24,472 nucleotides of DNA from an uncultured Verrucomicrobia subdivision 3 bacterium (GCA_903921455.1 CAIXPZ010000177.1:1-24472); one strand, 5' to 3'; counted from the first letter of the stretch, positions 15,853 through 23,728 are shown. Notes: generated by a model from the sequence alone, not told the origin. Numbers and translations: made by a program.

Positions 15853-17481
15853 ATGAAAGTTCTTTTGCTATCACTCCTCGGTCTATTGGCCGTGCTGCCG
15901 TTGGTTTTCGGCCAGACCGATCTCACCTCCCGAGAGCAACTGATCGTTGCCGTGGCCAAGCCTGCGCCGGCACCGCAGTTCAACGGTGCGAGTATCGTTG
16001 GTATCCGGCCGAACACGCCGGTGCTTTATGCGCTGACCGTCAGCGGCGACCGGCCGTTGGAATTTTCTGCGAAGCAGTTGCCGGCCGGACTCACGCTGGA
16101 CGCCCGGACGGGCATCATCACCGGCATGCTCAAGGATAAGGGTGAATTCACGTTCACCGCCACCGCCAAAAACTCCGCCGGTCATGCGGCGGCGAAAATC
16201 AAACTGGTCTGCGGCGACACGCTCGCGCTCACGCCGCCGCTCGGTTGGAACAGCTACGATTGTTTTGGTGACAATGTTCTTGAATCCGAAGTGCTGGCCA
16301 ATGCCCGTTACGTTGCGGCGCAGATGCAACCCGTGGGCTGGGATACGATCGTCGTGGACTATTGCTGGTCCGACCCTGGTGCGCATGACAACAACCGCAA
16401 TGCCCGCGCCAACGCACCGCTCACGATGGATCAGTTTGGCCGCATGCTGCCAGCAACCAATCGTTTCCCCACCGCCACGGGCGGGGCCGGGTTTAGGCCG
16501 CTCGCCGATGCCATCCACGCGCTTGGCCTCAAGTTCGGCATCCATGTCATGCGCGGCATTCCGCGCAACGCGGTCAAATTGAATTTGCCCATCGAGGGTT
16601 CCGCCTTCACCGCCGCCGAGGCTGCGAACACCAATGACACGTGCGCTTGGTGCCCTGACATGTTCGGGGTCAGCAGCAATGCCGCCGGCCAGGCTTGGTA
16701 TGATTCCTGTGCGAAGCTGTGGGCCTCCTGGGCGGTGGATTACATCAAAGTGGACGACCTTTCCCGCCCGTATCATACCGCCGAGATCGAGATGATCCGT
16801 CGGGCGATTGATCGCAGCGGGCGCGCGGTAATCTTCAGCACATCGCCCGGCGAAACGCCCGTTGCGGAGGCTGCCCACATTTCCGCCCATGCCAACCTCT
16901 GGCGCGCCTCCGATGACTTTTGGGATGAGTGGAAATTCCTCGACCACGCTTTCATGCTCGCCGCCCGCTGGCAGGGCATCGGTGGACCGGGCCACTGGCC
17001 GGATGCCGATATGCTGCCCGTCGGCCATCTGTCCGTGAGCCACCGTTCCGTCGGGAAGGACCGCCGCACGCATTTCACGCGGGACGAGCAGCTCACCCTG
17101 CTTTCCTTTTGGAGTCTGCTGCCCTCGCCGCTGATGGTCGGGGCGAACCTGCCGGACAACAACGCGTGGACGCTTGCCTTGCTAACCAATCCCGAAGTCC
17201 TCGCCGTGAATCAAGACGCGCTGGGCCAGCCGGCGCGACGGCTGACGAATGCTCTCGCCGGTGCGGAAGTATGGACCAGGCAGCTCGCCGATAAATCGCT
17301 GGTCGTGGGTGTGTTTAATCGGGGGAAAACCGCCGTGCCGGTGAAGTTGGTCTGGCGCGAACTTGGGCTCCGCGCCAAACCTGCCGTGCGTGATTTGTGG
17401 GTGCGGACGGATTTAAAGAAAACGGAAAGTTTCGACGCCGAGCTCCCGCCGCACGGCTCTGTGCTGCTGAAAGTGAATTAA
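15853..17481 (+). CDS. Secreted GH27 glycosidase (alpha-galactosidase or beta-L-arabinopyranosidase) with Ig-like module
   Basis: A 542-residue exported retaining exo-glycosidase. Residues 1-20 form a signal peptide. Residues of about 45-120 form a putative Ig (He_PIG) module (LEFSAKQLPAGLTLDARTGI). The GH27 barrel runs from LTPPLGWNSYDCFGDN (126-141), with nucleophile D301 (VDYIKVDDLSR) and acid/base D355 (RASDDFWDEW, aligned with D231 of human GLA). GGPGHWPDADML follows, then SPLMVGANLP and a C-terminal beta-domain. GH27 covers alpha-galactosidases, alpha-N-acetylgalactosaminidases, isomaltodextranases and beta-L-arabinopyranosidases. The sugar pocket is unusual: the classical IDDCW is VDYCW here (Y170 for D93 of GLA) and W47 of GLA becomes Y135. 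The exact substrate is therefore uncertain. It sits just 24 nt past the terminator T-tract. It converges with dapF across a 55-nt gap that lacks a clear terminator. Confidence 0.88.
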   Translation: MKVLLLSLLGLLAVLPLVFGQTDLTSREQLIVAVAKPAPAPQFNGASIVGIRPNTPVLYALTVSGDRPLEFSAKQLPAGLTLDARTGIITGMLKDKGEFTFTATAKNSAGHAAAKIKLVCGDTLALTPPLGWNSYDCFGDNVLESEVLANARYVAAQMQPVGWDTIVVDYCWSDPGAHDNNRNARANAPLTMDQFGRMLPATNRFPTATGGAGFRPLADAIHALGLKFGIHVMRGIPRNAVKLNLPIEGSAFTAAEAANTNDTCAWCPDMFGVSSNAAGQAWYDSCAKLWASWAVDYIKVDDLSRPYHTAEIEMIRRAIDRSGRAVIFSTSPGETPVAEAAHISAHANLWRASDDFWDEWKFLDHAFMLAARWQGIGGPGHWPDADMLPVGHLSVSHRSVGKDRRTHFTRDEQLTLLSFWSLLPSPLMVGANLPDNNAWTLALLTNPEVLAVNQDALGQPARRLTNALAGAEVWTRQLADKSLVVGVFNRGKTAVPVKLVWRELGLRAKPAVRDLWVRTDLKKTESFDAELPPHGSVLLKVN

Positions 17482-17536
17482 AACCGTTCCCGCACGGGCC
17501 AGGCTGCGTCGTGGCCGCCTTGCCCGGCGGGGGCTT

Positions 17537-18379
17537 TCAGCCGAACATCTCGGGGCTGATGACGCCTTCGAACACGCGCGTCACACTGCCGGTCATCAGG
17601 ATGTCAAACCCGTCGCGGATCTCGATGGTGATGTCACCGCCGGGGCAATGCACCGTCACGTGGTTGTCCACGAGGCCCAGTTTGTGCGCGACGGCCGCGC
17701 TGGCGCTGCTGCTGCTGCCGCTGGCCAGCGTGTAGCCCGCGCCACGTTCCCAGATCTCGATCTGGATGTTCGCGCGGTCGATCACTTTCAGGAACTGCAC
17801 GTTGGTCTTGCGCGGGAAGTTCGGATGCACCTCGAGAAGCGGACCGTATTGGTGCGCCAGCGCGGCGCTGATCTCCGGCAACGGCAGCACGCAGTGCGGA
17901 TTCCCGATGGTCGCGGCGCAGAAAACAAAGTCGCGGCCGCCCGCGGAAATCGTTTCGTTGAGAACTTCGCGCGGGGCGCCGGTGACGGGAATCTTCTCGC
18001 TGGCAAAGCTGACCTTGCCCATCTCGACGCGCACCATCTTGCCGCCGTCATACACGGTCGAACGGACTATGCCGCCGTCCGTCTGGAGCGCAAATTCGTC
18101 GTTGCCGACGAACTTCGTGTCCCAGAGGTAACGCGAGAAGATGCGGACGCCGTTGCCGCTCTTTTCGGCGATGGAGCCGTCGGGGTTGTAGATTTTCAAT
18201 GCGCACTTGGCGGTGGTCGAGGGCAGGGGGCCGAGGAGAATGCCGTCGGAGCCGACGCCGAAATTGCGGTGGCAGATGAGCCGGACTTGTTCGGTGGTGA
18301 GCGGGGCGGAAAGGTGCTTGGGATCAATGACGATGTAGTCGTTGCCGAGCGCGTGGTATTTGGTGAAAGCGATGTTCAT
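17537..18379 (-). CDS. DapF-fold epimerase/racemase homologue with both active-site Cys replaced by Ser
   Basis: A 280-residue cytoplasmic protein with the complete diaminopimelate epimerase architecture (two pseudo-symmetric halves). MNIAFTKYHALGNDYIVID, FGVGSDGILLG, YNPDGSIAEKSGNGVRIF, ATIGNPHCV, PRKTNVQFLKV and WERGAGYTLASGSSSSAS are all recognisable, so substrate-binding Asn residues (N13, N65, N160, N193) and the E211-R212 pair are kept. The two catalytic cysteines of DapF (C73 and C217 in E. coli/H. influenzae) are S74 and S220 here, both read directly as AGC codons. Classical two-base thiol chemistry is therefore not expected. It may act on another amino acid, be slow, or serve as a second DapF-like paralogue. 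The gene is last in the leftward M3-POT-LamG-DapF series, 105 nt after the LamG gene. I give no gene symbol because of the missing cysteines. Pipelines would probably label it dapF. Confidence 0.85.
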   Translation of the reverse strand: MNIAFTKYHALGNDYIVIDPKHLSAPLTTEQVRLICHRNFGVGSDGILLGPLPSTTAKCALKIYNPDGSIAEKSGNGVRIFSRYLWDTKFVGNDEFALQTDGGIVRSTVYDGGKMVRVEMGKVSFASEKIPVTGAPREVLNETISAGGRDFVFCAATIGNPHCVLPLPEISAALAHQYGPLLEVHPNFPRKTNVQFLKVIDRANIQIEIWERGAGYTLASGSSSSASAAVAHKLGLVDNHVTVHCPGGDITIEIRDGFDILMTGSVTRVFEGVISPEMFG

Positions 18380-18417
18380 CCCGTGCAGGATAGCGTGCGG
18401 GGCGCGGGCGTTGAAGC

Positions 18418-18480
18418 GTTAAATCGTTGAATGGTTTAATTGGCGCCCGATTCAACATTGCAACCATTTAACGATTCAAC
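18418..18480. repeat. Imperfect inverted repeat between the LamG and DapF-like genes
   Basis: Two 19-nt arms (18418-18436 and 18462-18480) are reverse complements except at two positions, one of which is a G-T wobble. They are separated by 25 nt. Each arm combines the short words GTTRAATCGTT and GAATGG. On the leftward transcript the arm begins 5 nt past the LamG stop. It has no T-tract, so it is not a standard terminator. It could be a stabilising 3' stem or a dispersed intergenic repeat. Confidence 0.6.
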
Positions 18481-18484
18481 CCAT

Positions 18485-19537
18485 TCACTCCCCCATCGCC
18501 GCAAGCTTGGCGGGAGCGGCTTCGTCGTAGATGGCCTTGATTTCATCATCGGTCAGCGCGCGGTTGTAGACGGCAACTTCGTCGATTTTTCCGATAAATT
18601 GACGCTCTTCTCCCGGGGTGTTGTATTTTCCAATCCAGAACCGGCCCTCCGGCGGTGTGGCAAAATTCATGGAGCCGGATGCGACTTGGGTTCCATCCAC
18701 ATAGAGCTTGATGGAATCGGTCCCGACACTGGTCACGGCGATGTTATACCACCGGCCCGGGACGAGGGTCGGACCGAAGACGGCTTCACCCCATTGGGTA
18801 AACGCTATCCGGTGATCAGTGGCGACACCGAGGCAATAAAGCCGTCCCGCACCCGCGTCTCCGTAACCGGCGATAAAACCTAATATGCCGGGACTGAAGG
18901 CATCGAGATAAATCCAACAATCCAATGTCCGGTCGCTGGTGCCAATCGGAAAGTCCATGGCCGAAGCGGTCATGCCGTCGTCTGGCGAGTGGAAGGCGAA
19001 TGCCTGGCCGACTTTGCCGGGCGCGTAGTCGGCCTGATTTTGCAACTGTCCATGACGATTGCCTACGCTGTCGTTGGCGTTGCCTTCCGCCGACCACAAG
19101 GCCACGAGGCCGTCAATCGGTTTGCCCGAAGTGCGCGTTGCCGAGATCGTCAGGCGCCGGATGGAAGCCACCGGCAGTCCCACCTTGCCGAAACCGGTTT
19201 GCAAATTCAGTTCCGACTTTGCAAACCCGCCGGTCAAAACATCCCCGCTGGTGGTGGTCAATTTTGCGGTGTTGGTGGCGAGGCATTCGATGGAGCGGAT
19301 GTCTTTCACCGCCAGATCCAAATTGCCCAATAAGACGGAATGAAACGCGAGCGTCTTGTCAGCGTCACGGCCGACGACGCGTGAGCCGTCACGGAGTTCC
19401 ACCGTCAGCCGCAAGGTGTTATTGTCGTTGGTGCTGGCACCTGAAACCGGCCAGGCGCCGCCTGCCAACATCAGCAGGCCGAGCAAGGCTATCTTGGAGC
19501 CGCGGAGGCCTAGGCTGATGGTGCATTCTGATTTCAT
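18485..19537 (-). CDS. Secreted LamG/concanavalin-like domain protein
   Basis: A 350-residue exported protein of unknown function. Residues 1-34 form a signal peptide with a 15-residue n-region (KIALLGLLMLAGGAWPVSGAS). Residues of about 42-131 form a small beta-rich domain made of two similar halves: LRDGSRVVG with LGNLDLAVKDIRSIE, then TSGDVLTGGF with FGKVGLPVASIRRLTI. A LamG-type jelly-roll follows from about 143 to 340: LVALWSAEGNANDSVGNRHG, TLDCWIYLDAFS, GRWYNIAVTSVGTDSIKLYVDG, and the typical ending IGKIDEVAVYNRALTDDEIKAIYD. Such domains bind carbohydrate or protein, and no catalytic motif is seen. The upstream sequence aaggtcgg before its ATG is a partial Shine-Dalgarno site. It lies 107 nt beyond the transporter stop. 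Secreted proteins of this layout are common in Verrucomicrobiota and Planctomycetota. Confidence 0.85.
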   Translation of the reverse strand: MKSECTISLGLRGSKIALLGLLMLAGGAWPVSGASTNDNNTLRLTVELRDGSRVVGRDADKTLAFHSVLLGNLDLAVKDIRSIECLATNTAKLTTTSGDVLTGGFAKSELNLQTGFGKVGLPVASIRRLTISATRTSGKPIDGLVALWSAEGNANDSVGNRHGQLQNQADYAPGKVGQAFAFHSPDDGMTASAMDFPIGTSDRTLDCWIYLDAFSPGILGFIAGYGDAGAGRLYCLGVATDHRIAFTQWGEAVFGPTLVPGRWYNIAVTSVGTDSIKLYVDGTQVASGSMNFATPPEGRFWIGKYNTPGEERQFIGKIDEVAVYNRALTDDEIKAIYDEAAPAKLAAMGE

Positions 19538-19578
19538 GAACCGACCTTATGCCGTCCGCTTCCGGCCGTCCAGCTTGA

Positions 19579-19592
19579 TTTTGCAAGCAAAA
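19579..19592. promoter_or_regulatory. Short palindrome upstream of the LamG gene
   Basis: TTTTGC (19579-19584) and GCAAAA (19587-19592) form a perfect 6-bp inverted repeat with a 2-nt centre. It lies 42 nt upstream of the LamG protein start in the 107-nt gap after the transporter gene. The size and position suit an operator, but a 12-bp symmetric match can arise by chance. Confidence 0.2.
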
Positions 19593-19644
19593 CCCCCAAG
19601 CCGCTTGCGGTTGCCTATGGTTTTTCGCGGTGCGCCGGGCGGGC

Positions 19645-21258
19645 TTATTTACCCTGCGCCGCCGCGGGGTCGCGGTATTGGTAGAAGGCGGCAACGAGGC
19701 TGAACAGGATGGCCACCACAAAGGTCAGGCCGGCATATTGCAGGAACCGTCCGGTGCTCACCGAGTCTTCGTGCGGGCCGCTGCCGGAGAGGATTTTGGT
19801 GAAGGTGGTCACGAGCAGATTGCCGAACGCCACGGTCAGCAGCCAGAAGCTCATGACGGCGCTCTTCATCTCCGGCGCCGCTTCGCGGAAGGCGAATTCC
19901 AGCCCTGTCGTGGAGAACAGCACTTCCGCCGTGGTGAGGACGAGGTAGGGAACGGTCTGCCACAGCACGCACAGCTGTTCGCCGCCCTCGATCTTTTTCT
20001 GCAGCAGCGCCACGATGAGATACGAGGCGGCGGCAATGAACATGCCATACGACATCCGCTTCAGCGGCGACGCGAATTTGCCGAGGCGCGGATAGATGAC
20101 CAGCGTGAGCAGCGGCACCAGCAGCATGACGATGGCGGGATTGGCCGACTGCATCTGTTCCGCGCCGATGTTCAGGCCCAGGATGTCGATCGCCACCATC
20201 TGTTTGCCCTGCAACACCCACGTCGAATTGGTCTGGTCAAACAGCGTCCAGAACACGGGCACAAAGGCGAAGATGAACAGGATGGGGCTTAACGAGCGGG
20301 CCGCGGCGATCTCCCGTTCGTTGTGGCGCGGGGCGGCGAGTTTCAAAAAGGATTCCGGCAGCTCGGTTTTTCTCAGGATGCTGAACACAATGACGAACAC
20401 ATACCACAGCCCGACGCAGGTGAGCGCGGCCCAGCCGAGGAATTTGGCCGAGGCGCCGCCGCCCTTGCTGAAAAACAGCCAGACCATGATGATCATCGCC
20501 AGCACCGGCAGCCCGACGGTGGTGAAGAGATTCAGCAGCGGCAGCCAGGGCGTCGTCCGGCTGGCGCGCCACGCGGTCATGAATACGGTGAAGAAGCCGG
20601 AGTGGTTGGTTTCGCGATTGGTCGGCTTGCGGACGTAGTGTTTGGTGCCCAGCCAGAATATCAGCGTGGCGACGGCCATCAAAATGCCCGGCACGCCGAA
20701 GGCCCAGCTGTAACTGCTCTTGTCCTTCACCCACGGGATCACCAGAAACGAGAAAAAGGAACCGAAGTTGATCGCCCAGTAAAAGGCGCCGTAAGCCTTC
20801 TGCAACAGGTGCGACTGGTTCGCATTAAACTGGTCGCCCATGAACGCCGAAACGCACGGCTTGATGCCGCCCGAACCGAAGGCGATCAATCCCAGGCCGA
20901 CGCAGAGGCAGAGGAGCCGCGCATGCGCATCGCCGGCCAGACCGCTGCACGCCAGCACGCCGTTGCCCAGGCAATACACCATCGAGACCCAGAGAATCGT
21001 GTGGTAGCGGCCGATGACTTTGTCCGACAGCCACGCGCCGATCAGCGGCATGAAATAATTGGCGAACTTGAAGAAGTGGATGATGGACGTCGCGTCGTCC
21101 GTGGTTTCACCCAGGCCGCCCTTGGTCGCTTCATCGGTGATGTAGCCGGCCAGGATGCCCGTGATGCCGTAATAGCTGAAGCGCTCGCACGCCTCGTTGC
21201 CGATGATGTATTTGATCTGGCGCGGCCAGCGGCTCGCGACCGGTGCGGGGTCACTCAT
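19645..21258 (-). CDS. POT/PTR2-family proton-coupled oligopeptide transporter
   Basis: A 537-residue major-facilitator protein with about 12-14 membrane segments. The family proton-coupling motif ExxERFxYYG is present at 22-31 (E22, E25, R26 in NEACERFSYYG). GSGGIKPCVSAFMGDQF and AYGAFYWAINFGSFFSF match the two PTR2 signatures. EVLFSTTGLEFAFREAAPEMKS near residues 450-475 is the typical TM10-11 region carrying the conserved Glu. POT proteins import di- and tripeptides, and sometimes other small solutes, with protons. The start lies 6 nt after the stop of the exported M3 oligopeptidase, so the two are almost surely co-transcribed: outside peptide trimming followed by uptake. The C-terminus is short and hydrophilic. 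Specificity cannot be read from the sequence. Confidence 0.94.
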   Translation of the reverse strand: MSDPAPVASRWPRQIKYIIGNEACERFSYYGITGILAGYITDEATKGGLGETTDDATSIIHFFKFANYFMPLIGAWLSDKVIGRYHTILWVSMVYCLGNGVLACSGLAGDAHARLLCLCVGLGLIAFGSGGIKPCVSAFMGDQFNANQSHLLQKAYGAFYWAINFGSFFSFLVIPWVKDKSSYSWAFGVPGILMAVATLIFWLGTKHYVRKPTNRETNHSGFFTVFMTAWRASRTTPWLPLLNLFTTVGLPVLAMIIMVWLFFSKGGGASAKFLGWAALTCVGLWYVFVIVFSILRKTELPESFLKLAAPRHNEREIAAARSLSPILFIFAFVPVFWTLFDQTNSTWVLQGKQMVAIDILGLNIGAEQMQSANPAIVMLLVPLLTLVIYPRLGKFASPLKRMSYGMFIAAASYLIVALLQKKIEGGEQLCVLWQTVPYLVLTTAEVLFSTTGLEFAFREAAPEMKSAVMSFWLLTVAFGNLLVTTFTKILSGSGPHEDSVSTGRFLQYAGLTFVVAILFSLVAAFYQYRDPAAAQGK

Positions 21259-21264
21259 GAATGT

Positions 21265-23361
21265 TTATTTGGGGTTTGCCACGCCGATGCGCTTGAGGAA
21301 CGGTTCGATGGAACGCGGCCGGCCGAGGAATTTTTCAATGGAGACGTTGATGTCGCGCGAATCGCCGACGGCGTAGATCTCGTTGCGCATCTTCAACCCG
21401 GTTTTCTTGTCGAAGTAGCGGTCCGGCGACTGCTCGAAGACCGTCGCCATGTCGGCGGCAATCGCATCCGCCCACGCATAGCCGTAATAGCCTGCGCCGT
21501 AGCCGATGATGTGGCCGAAGTAAGCCACGAAGGCCGTGTCCGGCGGCACCGGGAACGACACGTCGCTGAGCACTTTGTTTGACAGCGGCAATACCTCCTC
21601 CGCGTTGGTCGCATGGATCTGCGTGTGCAGCGCCAGATCCATCAGGCCGAACGAAAGCTGGCGGCGATAGTAGGTGCCGTAAGTGGCGAGCCGCGACACT
21701 TTGAGCTGGTCGAGGATGGCTTGGGGGATCTTCTGCTTCGGGTCGCGATAATCGGCGGCAAAGCTGTCCAACACCTGCTTGTCCCACGGCCAGTTCTCCA
21801 GCATCTGCGACGGCGCCTCCACAAAATCCTGCGGCACGCTCGCGCCTGAGAAGCGCGAATACTTCGCGCGCGTCATCAGCGTGTGCATCGCATGGCCGAA
21901 TTCGTGGAACACCGTCTCCACCTCGTCATGCGAGAGGAGGGAGGGCTTGTCCGGCTGCGGCGGCGGGAAGTTGCACACGAGCGCGCAGACCGGGCGCTGG
22001 TATTTGCCGTCCGCCAGCAGTTTGCCTTCGACGATGGGGAACTGCGCGAAGTGATTGTATTTGCCCTCGCGCGGGAACATGTCCAGATAGAACAAGCCCA
22101 GCGGCTCGCCCGTCTTGGCATCCGTCACCGTGTAGGCTTGCAGGTCCGCCACCCACTTGTAAGGCGGTTCCACCCGCACAAACTTCAGCCCGAAGATGCG
22201 CTGATAGATCGCGAACATCCCGTCCAGCACGCGCTGATAGGGGAAATAGACGCGCAGCTGCTCGGCGTCCACGTTGTATTTCGTCTTCTTGAGCTGGTTC
22301 GCGTAATAGCGCCAGTCCCAGCCGTTCACCACGGCGTTCGTGTCGCCCGTCTCCGCGATCTTCAAATCGCGAAACTCCTTCAGCTCCGCATCATATTTCG
22401 GCTGCAGACCGGTCTTGAGGTTCTGCAGGAAATCAATGGCCGTCGCCGCGTTCTTCACCATGCGCGGCTCGGTGACATAATCCGCATAGCTGCCATAGCC
22501 GAGCCGATGCGCCAGATCATCGCGCCGCACCAGGATTTTCTGGAGCAGGGGAATGTTCGCCTCGCGCGCCAGATCGCATTGCGCCGTCATCATCCGCCGC
22601 CGCGTGGCTTCCAGCTTGGCGTTGTCCTCCACCATGAGGTAATGGAACGTCACATTCGCCTTGAGCGTGTATTCATCGTCGCCCGTCTTGATGCCTTGCT
22701 GCGTCAGGAAATCCTCCGGCACCCCGGCCAGCTCGGCCTTGGTGAACTTCAGCTCCGCATGCGCCTTGGTGACGTTGTTTTCGTAATCCGTTTCCAGCCC
22801 GGTCAATTCCTTGCGGAGCTGCTCCACCGCATCGCGCTGCGCCTTCGGCAAAGCCAGGCCCGCGCGGCGATAATCCCGCAGCGTGTCGTCGAACAGTTTC
22901 TTGTCCTCGCCGTTCAATTTCGGCTGCGTGGCGGCCAACGCCTGCAGCGCGTGATACACATCCTCGCGATAATCAATCCCCACCGACCATTCCGACAATG
23001 CCTTGATGGCATCCGTCGCGGCGTCGCGCAGGGCCGCGTTGGTGCTGGTCTGTTCGATGAGCGCCAGCCGGTTGGCCGCCAGCCCGATCTGATCATTCAG
23101 ATCATCCAGCGCGATGAAGGTGTTCCGGAAGGTGGCCGTGGCCGGCGTCAACGCGCCGATGCGATCCAGCGCCGCGTTCCCGGCCGCCATGGTGGCGGCC
23201 ACGGTGGCGGCCACTTCGTTGGTGGTCGTCTCAAACGTCGGGATGATGACCACGGAATGGAACTTGGCGGCCGTCTGCTGGAAATCGGCCAGGGTGACCG
23301 AGCCGGCCTGGGCCAACGGAACCAGCCCCGCCGCCGTCAACGAAAGTAACGCTAAACGCAT
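21265..23361 (-). CDS. Secreted M3-family zinc oligopeptidase
   Basis: A 698-residue exported peptidase. Residues 1-20 form a signal peptide (MRLALLSLTAAGLVPLAQAGS). Residues of about 30-340 are the helical M3 cap. The catalytic region has FYLDMFPREGKYNHFAQF, then VFHEFGHAMHTLMT with the HExxH zinc motif (H486, E487, H490), and the third ligand E515 in QDFVEAPSQMLENW. GHIIGYGAGYYGYAWADAI supplies the substrate-binding Tyr/His cluster. M3 enzymes (thimet oligopeptidase, OpdA, Dcp types) cleave peptides shorter than about 20 residues. The many added Ala/Thr residues near 50-75 are lineage-specific. Most bacterial M3 enzymes are cytoplasmic, though the Dcp type can be periplasmic; this one carries a signal. 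It is the first gene of the leftward unit, with the peptide transporter next. Carboxydipeptidase versus endo-oligopeptidase action is not resolved. Confidence 0.93.
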   Translation of the reverse strand: MRLALLSLTAAGLVPLAQAGSVTLADFQQTAAKFHSVVIIPTFETTTNEVAATVAATMAAGNAALDRIGALTPATATFRNTFIALDDLNDQIGLAANRLALIEQTSTNAALRDAATDAIKALSEWSVGIDYREDVYHALQALAATQPKLNGEDKKLFDDTLRDYRRAGLALPKAQRDAVEQLRKELTGLETDYENNVTKAHAELKFTKAELAGVPEDFLTQQGIKTGDDEYTLKANVTFHYLMVEDNAKLEATRRRMMTAQCDLAREANIPLLQKILVRRDDLAHRLGYGSYADYVTEPRMVKNAATAIDFLQNLKTGLQPKYDAELKEFRDLKIAETGDTNAVVNGWDWRYYANQLKKTKYNVDAEQLRVYFPYQRVLDGMFAIYQRIFGLKFVRVEPPYKWVADLQAYTVTDAKTGEPLGLFYLDMFPREGKYNHFAQFPIVEGKLLADGKYQRPVCALVCNFPPPQPDKPSLLSHDEVETVFHEFGHAMHTLMTRAKYSRFSGASVPQDFVEAPSQMLENWPWDKQVLDSFAADYRDPKQKIPQAILDQLKVSRLATYGTYYRRQLSFGLMDLALHTQIHATNAEEVLPLSNKVLSDVSFPVPPDTAFVAYFGHIIGYGAGYYGYAWADAIAADMATVFEQSPDRYFDKKTGLKMRNEIYAVGDSRDINVSIEKFLGRPRSIEPFLKRIGVANPK

Positions 23362-23728
23362 CCCGACAGGCTAAACAAACCGCCCGTGCGTTGGCGAGCG
23401 GGGAAATCACGAAGTCTTTGCCGCACCTTATCGCAGTCCTGCCGGACGGGCACGCTATACAGAGGGTCACCAGGGCGGAACTTCGAAAGCAGGCGCGGTA
23501 TCAAGTCATGGTGCCCGTCTGGAAGGACTCCGGAAGGACCCGCTGCGCCCCCGGGTTTATGGCCATGCTCAAATCCGCGCTCCCAGGCTTCCGGCCTCAG
23601 GCCTAAATAATTTCTCTGGACAACGGTGTATCAATAAACTAATATACACCTAGTTCTTTGGCCAACCGGTGGGTCAAGTCGCGCCGCGGCCAGCTTTTGG
23701 GAGTGCGGGGACATGTCCGCGCTTTGGA

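Noticed and set aside
15883..17073. 396-codon minus-strand open frame opposite the GH27 gene
   Set aside because: Arg/Gly-rich antisense artefact of GC-rich codon use; no recognisable domain.
17482..17536. Bidirectional terminator between the converging GH27 and DapF-like genes
   Set aside because: Only short GC pairings (for example CGGGC with GCCCG) without T-tracts on either strand; not enough to call.
20323..21582. 419-codon plus-strand open frame opposite the POT transporter
   Set aside because: Charged, low-complexity product with no motif; the minus strand carries the POT signatures and M3 C-terminus.
21883..23349. 488-codon plus-strand open frame opposite the M3 peptidase
   Set aside because: Arg/Gln/His-rich antisense shadow; the HExxH peptidase on the other strand explains the region.
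23391..23606. 71-codon plus-strand frame beginning with TTG
   Set aside because: No family resemblance, no ribosome site, rare start codon, and it lies in the presumed promoter region of the M3 unit. A real small protein cannot be fully excluded.
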